Origin: Schistocephalus solidus
Taxonomy: Eukaryota > Platyhelminthes > Cestoda > Diphyllobothriidea > Diphyllobothriidae
Length of the DNA: 64,000 bases
Reading direction: 5' to 3'
Assembly (NCBI GenBank): GCA_017591395.1
Contig: WEDG01003429.1
Coordinates: 90,978 to 154,977 of the forward strand
Part shown: piece after piece, positions 55,820-64,000 of the stretch
Layout of the letters: every line of letters starts with the position of its first letter
Numbering within the stretch: position 1 is the first letter of the stretch
The notes under the pieces: model-generated
Seen by the model: the letters and a program-made list of their open reading frames with translations, nothing else
What the model was told of the DNA's origin: nothing
The model's database searches: none
Program-made: the position numbers and the translations under genes

Positions 55820-56656
55820 AAGGATGATAGCAATTCAGATCAGGGAAGGGCTAACACAATTGCAGTCTGTATGCAGTCTCTCTGTCTTTGCTAGGAACCG
55901 GGATTCTGCCCCAGGCAAGAAAGCATCCGTGTACGGTTGCTCACTGTCTGCCGAAGAAGTCAACGGGTGCAGGCTGCAGAGACGGTGCCGTATCCCTCAA
56001 GGTAACACATGGGATCGGGTTCAGATGCCGCGCACTCCGTCGAACAGGAAAACAGATTCTACCGTGTCGGTGCCCAGAATTCTTGGAAACTGTTCTGAAT
56101 GCAAAAAACTAGTAATATTTATCTTAAGCAAAGAATAACTCTGCTGGACTTTTATATTATGGGGAAGTTTATTCCACATGGCCATGGCCTTTACCGAAAA
56201 GAACAGTCGATACTTAACTGTGCGAGCTAATGGAAGAAATAAAAAGACATTGCGATGACTGCTGCGCCGAGGATGGTCAAGCTGCCTCACAGTGATAAGG
56301 GGATTAAATGTACGACTATTCAAAAGCTTAAACAGCAAAAAGAGTCCCTTCTGCACTCGGCGAAACAATTAGGGATCAATGTTAACAAGCCCACAGCGTT
56401 CTTGATACGACAGATAACGGTGCTCCAACGATAAAATTATTTTCGTGAAGAAGTGCTGGACCGATTCTATTTTCATCCGTTCGCTAGCGCTCAGAAGGCT
56501 AAATAGAAACGAGCAGTATTCCAGGCCAGGTCTAACGCACATTTTATAAAGGCGGAGTCTAATATCAATAGTTTTAAAATTTCGGAGGATAAACCCGGCA
56601 GTTCTGCGTGCTTTGGAGACAATCAGGGCGCAATGCTCTGAAATATTGAGACGCAT
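55820..56656 (-). pseudogene. Second CR1-like RT C-terminal fragment, one nonsense codon
   Basis: Minus-strand frames 56656-56369 and 56368-56021 lie in the same reading frame, separated by one TAA. The first shows IVSKARRTAGFILRNFK, LRLYKMCVRPGLEYCSFLF and RMKIESVQHFFTKI. The second shows KYRLFFSVKAMAMWNKLP. These are the RT thumb and C-terminal motifs of CR1/Jockey-like elements. It is a different family from the fragment at 55.4-55.7 kb. Confidence 0.8.
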
Positions 56657-56689
56657 ATGCAGTCACGTGACAGTTTGACCGTCGATTTC

Positions 56690-57765
56690 GACGAGGTCCA
56701 ACGTATGCTGCACACCAGGTGGTTCAGGGACCGTGAATTGCGCGTGAATTAGTTTTAAGTGATAGTAGCCTTGCGCTGCAGCTACCGCACTCTCTCCTCC
56801 TCCCACACCTGAGCCCGGTGTCAAGAAGGAGTCAAGAAGACCGGAGATGGGAAGCGGGTGCAGGTGGCTGGCGTGGCCGGAGCCGCCACTGGGCGTACCT
56901 CCACACCTGGCTCGGATCCCACAAAGTAAGAGTGCCATAAAGACCACATTAAGAAGGAGCCATTGCAGCCTGACTCTCAGTCCGCCAGTGAACCACTACA
57001 CACAAAACACACATTGGGCTGACCACGCAGTCCGAGTTATCCCGTCAGTTGACAACCTTCCAAGCCACGGCTTTTAGCGCACCGTTTTAGTTTCAAGCGC
57101 GTCATATTGTTTATAGTGAGGAAAATGCGCTGAGCTGTCGACCTCACTGTCTCCCCCACCCCCACCATCAGACACTGTCCAAGCCGGTCAGTTGCCTGAT
57201 GTGGGAATGGGCGCATTGGCTGACGGATCGGCGTACCCGTCTTTGCGCACCACAGCACAACCTGGCCCCCATAACGCATACACCAGGATTTTCTTACTCA
57301 GTGGATATGGAGGAGCCATCGCCGTCTAACTCCCACTCCACCGTTCAGCCACTTGACACACACAGCACATACACTGAGCCAACGGTGTGGTCTGGTGGAA
57401 GCGTCAGATTGGCAGCCTTTCCAGCCACGGTTTCGAGGAAACCGTGATATACTCTGGTAAATGGTGATTGTGAGGGTGTTGTCGATGTATTGGTGTAGGT
57501 AGCGGGCGATGATATAGCTTAGCCTCCGGTGGTTGACCGCAGGTTGTCGTGGAGGCGCATGTGTCCTAATAGGCCCATGCAGTGTGTAAATGTGCGGGAG
57601 CAGTGAGGGCAGTGAAGGTGGGCGCGTTGACTGTATGCCGGAGCCCCGAGCACTGGTTCACCAGCCTCCGTGCGATGGATTCGCAGGTGACCGACTAATG
57701 CTCCCTTATAGTACGCCTGATATGACATGGGTGGCAGAAGTCCCCAGGTTAACCAGTTATTCACT
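56690..57765 (-). repeat. RTE 3' block, unit A (zinc-finger piece plus 3' modules)
   Basis: The block repeats 57.84-58.83 kb head to tail with a spacing of about 1,154 bp (57037/58191 and 57199/58353 are matching points). It holds a truncated zinc-finger frame (57519-57764: LVGHLRIHRTEAGEP, LHCPHCSRTFTHCMGLLGH), the GTTTATAGTGAGGAAAATGCGC module, the SEPG-like module and the GTGTCAAG...GTCAAGAAGACCGG module. It is probably a 5'-truncated RTE copy. Confidence 0.75.
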
Positions 57766-57839
57766 TTTTACAAGAGAAAACTACCTCTTTGTATTCGTTG
57801 GAGCATGGTCACCGTTTCCATCGTAGAAAGAGGCCAAAG

Positions 57840-58690
57840 CGAGCTCTAGGTTCCACGAGGTGGAACACACATTGGACTAACAGCGAGGTCTGAGTGTAAT
57901 TGTCAGTTGGCATCCTTCCAACCGCGGCGGTTAACGTTACCGCACACTCTTCTCCTCCCCCACCTGAGCTCGGTCTCACGACACAGGCAAGAAGACCGGA
58001 GATGAGACAGGTCACAGGTGGCTGGCGCGGCCGGAGCCGCCCCTGGGCGTACTACCACACCTGGCTCAGATCCCGCAGATTGGGAGTGCCATAAAGGCCA
58101 CATTAAGAAGCAGCCATTGCAGCCTGACTCTCAATCCGCCAGTCAGCCACTCCAAACAAAACACACATTGGGCTGACCACGCGGTCCGAGTTATCCCGTC
58201 AGTTGGCAACCTTCCAAGCCACGGCTTTTAGCGCACCGTGATAGTTTTAAGCGAGTCAGATTGTTTATAGTGAGGAAAATACGCTGAGCTGTCGACCTCA
58301 CTCTCTCCCCAACCCCCACCATCAGACACTGTCCGAGCCGGTCAGTTGCCTGATGTGGGAGTGGGCACATTGGCTGACGGATCGGCGTACCCGTCTTCGC
58401 GCGCCACAACACGACCTGGCCCTCATAACGCACACACCAGGATTCAAAAATTCAGGGGATATGGAGCAGCCATCGCCGTCTGACTCCCAGTCCACTGTTC
58501 AGCCACTCGACACACACAGCACATACACTGAGCCGACGGCGTGGTCTGGTGGAAGCGTCAGATTGGCAGACTTCCCAGCCACGGTTTCTAGGAAACCGTG
58601 ATATACTCTGGTAAATGGTGATTGTGAAGGTGTTTTCGATGCATTGGTGTAGGTAGTGTGCGCTGATGTATCTTAGCCTCCGGTGGTTTA
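57840..58690 (-). repeat. RTE 3' block, unit B (3' region of copy 2)
   Basis: Tandem relative of 56.69-57.77 kb. Key landmarks: CAACCTTCCAAGCCACGGCTTT, the TTGTTTATAGTGAGGAAAAT hairpin-like module, the CTGGCTCAGATCCCGCAG (SEPG) module and the CAAGAAGACCGGAGATGAGA module. The same modules, rearranged, form the 3' part of copy 1 (2.7-3.3 kb). Confidence 0.75.
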
Positions 58691-59517
58691 CCGGAGGTCT
58701 TCGTGGAGGCGCATGTGTCCTAATAGGCCCATGCGGTGTGTAAATGTGCGGGAGCAGTGAGGGCAGTGAAGGCGGGCGCGTCGACTGTATGTCGGAGCCC
58801 CAGGCACTGGTTTACCAGCCTCCGTGCGATGGATTCGCAGGCAACCGACCAGGCCGATGCGTGAATTGAAGTTGCTGGCGCAGTGTGGGCAGGAGAAATC
58901 GGTAAAGGCTGGAGGGATGTCATTCATGGTAGTGGGGGTTGGCAGGGGCGGTAAGAATGGCAGGAGCGGAGGGTGTGCATGGTGTATCGGTGTTGTCGGC
59001 ATTGGGGTTAATTCCGCTGTCATGGATGCGCATGTGACCGAATAGGCCCATGCGATGAGTGAATGCGCGAGGACAGTGAGGGCAGTGGAGGCGACGATCT
59101 CTGCTGTGTGATGGTTCTCCAAGCACTCGCTCACCGGTCTCTGTACGATGTATTCGCAAGTGACCGACCAGGCCGATGCGTGAGGTGAATGTGCGGTCGC
59201 ATTGAGTACAGCTCAGGAGAGATTCCCCATCGCTGATGGTGGTGGTGTTGGTAGTGAAGGCGAAGGCGGTGGTAGTTGCGTCGGTGGGGGTAACAGGCGA
59301 TGAGTAGATGGATGTGGTCTGTATGATAGTGGGCGTAATGGAATTGATGCCAGGAGTGAGGGTGGGGCAGTCTGAAGGAGGGTTGGCAGAATTTGATCCA
59401 GTTGGCCTCAGATATTGCTGAACCAGTCTTCACTGATCTTCTCCATGCCGGTCTATCATGGACGAGGTCGTCCCAGGTCGCCGAGTTGATTTGCAGTTGC
59501 TTCAGCGATTTCTTCAA
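58688..59517 (-). pseudogene. RTE C-terminal region with CPHC zinc-finger array, copy 2
   Basis: Overlapping minus-strand frames 59517-59131, 59159-58920 and 59134-58688. After SLKQLQINSATWDDLVHDRP come a Cys-poor linker, then fingers: LHCPHCPRAFTHRMGLFGHM, then SCPHCASNFNSRIGLVGCLR (one His replaced by Cys), then LHCPHCSRTFTHRMGLLGHM. Each is C-x2-C-x12-H-type with a GLVGH/GLLGH core. Linkers resemble RIHRTEAGKPVPGAP. The array is split by frame changes. Confidence 0.8.
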
Positions 59518-59598
59518 AGTGTCCTTGTAGCGTCGTTTTTGACCTCCCTGTCGGCGAGTACCCGTAGCAACATCTCCGTATAAAAGTCGTTTGGGTAG

Positions 59599-61592
59599 TC
59601 ACTTGTCGTCCATTCTTACCAGGTTGCCGCTCCATCGCAGTTGCACTTGTCTCAATATGGCGTGGATGCTGATGATTCCGGTCCGCTCTAGAACGTCCGT
59701 GTCCGGGATCCTGTCTTGCAAGCTCAGTTTCAGTATTCTGCGGAGGCAGCTGAGATGAAAGTGATTCAGCTTCCTGGCTTGGTTCGAGTAGACGGTCCAG
59801 GTTTCCACTCCATAAAGGAGCGTCATCAAGACGACGTCCTTGTACATCTTCAGTTTGTAGTTCAGGTGAATACCGTGGCGATTCCACACGGAAGCCTGCA
59901 GCCGGTCGTAGGCCTGACTAGCTTTGGAGAGCCGTTGGGCAACCTCGTCATCGATTCTCGTGTTTCGTGACAGCGTGCTTCCTAGATCAGCGAAGGTGTC
60001 CACGTTTTTGAGTTGAGCAACGTTGACATTGATTTGGGGAGCATTGTATTCCGCACTGGGCGGCGAATGGTGAATGACATCCGTTTTGGCTGTACTGATT
60101 GTAAATCCTAAGTCGGCGCAGCCGGCGGTGAAGAGGTCCATGCTCCTTTGCATGTCCTCCTCTGTTGCGGTGTTAAGGGCGCAGTTGTCCGCGAAGAGCA
60201 AGTCATGGACTGAAGTCGTAGACACGCAGGTTTAAGCTTGCATACGCCGACTGTTGAGAAGGTGCCCGTCCGTTCTGTAGGCGATGCGGATTCCAGGCTG
60301 CTCATCATGGTAGGCGTCCATCAGCATAGCCGAGAAAATGAGACTGAACAGGTGGGAGCCAATACGCAGCCCTGCTTCATTCCGTTGGTCACTGCGAATG
60401 CTTCGGATACTGTCCCGTTGTCAGTGACATGCGCCATCATCCCGTCATGAAGCTGACGCGCCATTTGCGTGAACCGCTCAGGACAGCCGAATTTTTGCAT
60501 GAATTTCCACAGTCCGTCACGATTCACCGTGTCAAAGGCTTTCGTTAGATCCACGAAGGTAGTGTATAGGTGAGTTTTCATCTCCTGACACTTCTCTTGT
60601 AGCTGGCGGGCGGCAAAGATCATATCGGTTGTTCCGCGGTGTCGGCGGAAGCCACATTGGCTTTGCGGGAGTAGGCCCTGCTCTAGGTGACCGTTAAGAC
60701 GATTGAGAAGGATACGGGCGAAGATCTTCCCGGCGATGTTGAGCAACGAGATGCCTCTGTGATTATCACAGAGTTGCCAGATCCCTTTCCGTTTATGGAG
60801 ATGGACGATGGTCGCGTCTTTGAAATTCTGAGGAACTTGTCCTTGGCGCCACATCTCCTGGAAGATTGTTGTGAGTTCTGCCATCATCCGGGGCCCACCG
60901 TGCTTGTAGACTTCCAGTGGAATTGCGTCGGATCCCGGTGCTTTACCGCTGGAAATCTGCTGCACGGCCCGGATGGTTTCTGGTAGGGAAGGCGGCAGAT
61001 TCAGGTCATTGTTCGTGTCCACTTGAGGGAGCCGGTCAACGGCAGCAACGGAGATGGCTGATGAGCAATTAAGGACATTTCTGGAGTGCTCGGCCCAGGG
61101 CTTCAGAATTTGCGATTTCTCTGTCAGCAGTGTTGTGCCGTCAGAGCTGAGCAGCGGTGCGGACCCCTTGATACACGGGCCGTAGATGGCCTTGATGACT
61201 TTGAAAAAGTTTTTCATTTCATTGCGGTCCTCATACCCCTGGATTTCCTCAGCCTTTCGGATCATCCAGGCATCCTGCATCTCCCGCAGCCGTTGTTGTA
61301 CAAGGCGCCGGCATCTGAAAAAGGCTGCCTTGGTGGCGTCAGTCCGAAGGTCCATGTAGGCTTTGTGTAGTATATTCTTCTCCGCGAGTAAGTTGCTGAT
61401 GTCGGCGTCATTGTCATCAAACCAATCCTGGTATCGAAGGCAAGCGCGTCCGCGTACATCGAGGGCAGTGGACTGGATGACGTTGAGCAGTTGACACCAT
61501 CGTGTCTCCACGGTAGCGTTATCATCTGGAGCATGCAGGTCCTCCAGTTTCTCGGTTATTTGGTTGCTGAAGTCAAAAGAGTGAGCAGGCAA
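59599..61592 (-). pseudogene. RTE reverse transcriptase, copy 2, FADD changed to FADN
   Basis: The frame 61592-60321 (423 codons) contains SSGKAPGSDAIPLEVYKHGG, ISLLNIAGKIFARILLNRL, QCGFRRHRGTTDMIFAARQL, TFVDLTKAFDTVN (motif A, intact) and MKQGCVLAP (motif B). A frameshift follows at about 60345. The second frame 60225-59599 starts at the catalytic box, [13 protein letters not shown], with the second Asp replaced. It runs through [16 protein letters not shown] to [12 protein letters not shown], where a stop replaces the usual Glu/Arg. Confidence 0.9.
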
Positions 61593-61639
61593 ATTTAATA
61601 AAAGAGTATTTAACTTACATGGCGGCCTCTTACCTTGGG

Positions 61640-62440
61640 GCCTTCGTCGGGGTTGCAGTCGGAGCCTCAGCTGGGAGATGACGAGGTGGTGGTCTGTCTA
61701 ACCATCGGCATCGCGGATTGCCTTGGTAACCAGCACCTCCTGTCGATCTCGCCTCCGGACGAGAACATAGTCCAGCAGATGCCAGCGCCGCGACCGAGGG
61801 GCATCCACGTGGCCTTCTCCCGCTTCGGAAGGCGGAACAAGGTGTTGGTCAGCAGGAGACGGTGTTCCGCACACGTGCGCAAAAGAAGGAGGCCGTTATC
61901 GTTACAGCTACCGCGACCGTGGGGACCCAGCACTCCCTGCCAGGCAGCGTGGTCCGTCCAGACGTGGGCATTGAAGTCACCAAGGACAATAAGCTTGTCC
62001 TCTTTCGGCACAGTCGCCAGCAAGGTAAGCAGGTCCTCGTAGAATTTGTCCTTCGCCGCATCAGAGCTCGTCATTGGGGGAGCAAAGCGCTGATGATGGT
62101 TGCGAACTGGTCTCCCCAGAAGAGGCAGGCGGAGGCTCATCAGGCAATCATTGATACCCTGCGGCAGACAGGGCAGACGTCCCACGATGTCATTCAGCAT
62201 GGCAAAGGCAACACCAGCGTCGCGTAGCTCTGCCTTTGGCCAGCCGCTCCAGAAGAAAGTGTAGCCGGCCCCCACCTCCTCCAGCTGACCCTGCTCAGAG
62301 AATCGGGTCTCGCTGAAAGCAGCAATGTCCACCTTGTAGCGCGCCAGTTCCAAAGCGACTAGCGCCATCCTTCGTTCCGGCCGGTTGCTCCTAGGATTGT
62401 CTAAAAGGAAACGAACATTTCAGGCTACTTGTGTCAGTGG
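61640..62440 (-). pseudogene. RTE endonuclease, copy 2, frameshifted
   Basis: The frame 62368-61667 shows [52 protein letters not shown] and [23 protein letters not shown] and SETR keep the catalytic residues. A one-base slip after ATWM (about 61800) moves [11 protein letters not shown] into another frame, and the final motif reads DG(stop)TDHHLV. A compensating pair of slips disturbs about 15 residues near 62110. The true start is lost by a stop in the ATWNVRF segment. Confidence 0.88.
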
Positions 62441-63035
62441 ACTCACCCAAGCAGCCTGGAGAGTATGGCGAGGGGGATGGGGACGGGGTTATTGTTGTTT
62501 GTTTGAGGTTTACGACCGCGTATTTTGCGATCTGCGAGCCGCGGCCGGCTGCAGGAGACGTGAGAACCAGCACTTTTTTAGGGCACATTTTCTAGCCCCT
62601 TCCTCCGCGAGGAGGCAAGCAGTGCTATCCCTAAATAGGGCTGCTCGGACATCCCAGACGGCTGCCGAACTCCACTATGGGTCACGGATTTGTTATAGTG
62701 GGAGAACGACCCGAGTTAGTCTGGGCCACCTACGGGGTTGCTGTCGCCCCCACCGTAGGACTTTTTGAGAGGGGGGAGGTGGGAAGTTCGGGAGTCAGAT
62801 ATACCGGGTGTGGAGGCACGCACAACACCGGAGACCCTCACCTGGTTTAGTCCACCGGTCGTGACGGTTGCCCGGGGTGTGGCCGCTGGGAAGAACCCAA
62901 CTTCGAGGAGCCACAGGTGAGAGTTGGGTACCAGTTAGAGGCGGCCACAGGAGCATTCACCACCTGTACGAGACAAATGGAGCGACAAAATGCAAGCTGT
63001 GTGGTGCTGCCCCTAACTAGTACCTCATACACCCC

Positions 63036-63080
63036 GCATACATACATACATACATACATACGTACATACGTATGTATGTA
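63036..63080. repeat. CATA/GTAT tetranucleotide microsatellite, partly palindromic
   Basis: CATA units pass through CGTACATACG to GTATGTAT, so the tract can fold back on itself. It marks the 5' boundary of RTE copy 2. Confidence 0.9.
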
Positions 63081-63329
63081 TGCTATTTTCTGTTAGCCGA
63101 CGGCCACTTCTTTTCCGTATGCAATTATCTAAACCATATCTTTGAATTTTCCTAAGCCATCGAAGATTTTTCTTAGCCACCTTATAAAAAATAAGTAGTT
63201 CAGAGGCATTTGACTATTTTCCCTTAATAAAACCCACCTGAACTTTATTGAATTCCCATCCATAAGTTATGCGATTGGGTTACTATTTTTGTAGCCTACT
63301 ATTAATATATTGGTATAAAATTTCGGATA

Positions 63330-64000
63330 ATTATTGATTCGTAGTTTTCCTTGACTGCCAGATTAATTTTTTGTCCGCATTTTGTTGGCTACGAAATTTC
63401 TCGAGGTGTTCTGTCGACCCAATTTTCCTGTAGATCTTCAATTTTCTTTTTTCTTCTTTAACTGCCTTTTAAGTCACTTGTTACCATGGCGGGACCATAT
63501 GTCGTTTTTTGTACCGTCACTGGACAATAACACTCAATAAGATATAGTGAAATCATGTTAAATTATCTGCAGTCATCCTCTGGATTCCATTTGAGAAAAC
63601 AATCCCAATTCATGGACATCGGGGCCTTTTTAATCACGTTAAAATCTGCCTTCCACATACATTGGCTACCTTTAGTCCTCTTCTGGTGTTGAAAATAGAG
63701 TAAGGAATACCACATTAGCGTAGTATTGTCCCTCTTTCTGAAAGTTGCATTGAAATATACTTCGTCAATGTTAGGGAAGTCCTTCGTAAATACTAGGTCC
63801 AAGCAACTGGCTCTCTGGTTCTTTCAGAAGCTCGTTGGCAATTCAAACTTCAGTGCTAGATTTTGGCTAAGATTGAGGTCCTGTAGCTTATGGCCGAGGG
63901 ATGTTGGCGCAACATCAACTTTCAGATAAAACCAGGTTATTACAGATGCATTAAAATCTGCAGCAATAAAAACCTCCTGATGAATTTATTTATTTATTGC
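63330..64000 (-). mobile_element. CR1/Jockey-like non-LTR endonuclease fragment, cut by window edge
   Basis: The minus strand shows EVFIAADFNASVITW (the GDFN-like motif), LGHKLQDLNLSQNLAL, a stop, then SCLDLVFTKDFPNIDEVYFN (the LDLVFT motif). About 250 bp later come LKALKKKKRKLKIYRK and IGSTEHLEKFRSQQNADKKL, the linker typical before the RT of CR1-like elements. Stops and frame changes show it is decayed. The 5' part lies beyond position 64000. Confidence 0.75.

Larger units (their letters stand above)
57840..63045 (-). mobile_element. RTE-type non-LTR retrotransposon, nearly full length, copy 2
   Basis: In minus-strand order: a 5' UTR (63045-62440, aligned with 7735-7180), endonuclease, RT, RTE C-terminal region, zinc fingers (59.5-58.69 kb) and the 3' block. 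The ORFs are much better kept than in copy 1, but there are frameshifts in EN and after RT motif B, a Trp-to-stop change before TDHHLV, and FADN for FADD. The 5' end abuts a CATA microsatellite. Confidence 0.88.

Noticed and set aside
60687..62768. Plus-strand frames of 94-135 codons across RTE copy 2
   Set aside because: All are antisense to the EN and RT frames or the 5' UTR and show no domain of their own.
1..64000. CRISPR arrays, bacterial operons, riboswitches, phage genes
   Set aside because: No direct-repeat/spacer arrays, Shine-Dalgarno-led gene clusters or prokaryotic gene families; introns and non-LTR elements point to an animal genome.

Overview
The window looks like nuclear DNA of a metazoan, most probably a parasitic flatworm (platyhelminth; cestode-like by its repeats). 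It holds one large intron-rich gene, much degraded non-LTR and Penelope-type retrotransposon sequence, a hAT DNA-transposon derivative, and tRNA-derived SINE-like repeats. No bacterial-style gene packing, operons, rRNA or CRISPR arrays were seen. The species assignment is inference from the gene's intron style and the RTE/zinc-finger repeat families; nothing in the sequence names the organism.

The one well-supported host gene is a P5B-type cation ATPase (ATP13A2/3 family, lysosomal/endosomal polyamine transporter) on the minus strand. I rebuilt it exon by exon from about 54.35 kb down to 24.15 kb. Twenty-three exons join with consistent GT-AG boundaries and closed reading phase, and a 24th candidate carries the stop codon. 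Motifs in order: a TGES-type actuator loop, PPALP in membrane segment 4, DKTGT (phosphorylated Asp), KGSPE, TGDN, GDGANDC, the C-terminal membrane segments, and a cytosolic tail with a WPP motif. The first coding exon (about 20-30 residues by family length) was not found. The introns contain nearly all of the transposon material between 24 and 53 kb.

Left flank (0-24 kb): an RTE-type non-LTR retrotransposon pseudogene on the minus strand (about 2.7-7.7 kb); a promoter-like CCAAT/TATA cluster (8.3-8.4 kb); an inverted pair of tRNA-Ser-like SINE units (8.5-9.3 kb); one arm of a large inverted repeat (13.5-15.2 kb); a second, older RT-derived repeat (18.2-20.4 kb, with a sister copy at 47.1-48.7 kb); and a Penelope-like fragment with a GIY-YIG region and a hammerhead-like core (21.3-21.9 kb). 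The partner arm of the large inverted repeat (26.5-28.3 kb) lies inside the last confident intron of the ATPase gene.

Right flank (55-64 kb): fragments of two CR1/Jockey-like RT C-termini (55.4-56.7 kb); a duplicated zinc-finger/3'-module block (56.7-58.8 kb); a nearly full-length but mutated RTE element with C-terminal CPHC zinc fingers (58.7-63.04 kb); and a CR1-like endonuclease fragment running off the right edge. An internally deleted hAT element with matching TIRs and an 8-bp target duplication sits at 43.28-44.40 kb. All mobile-element coding regions seen here are broken, so activity would need a helper copy elsewhere.
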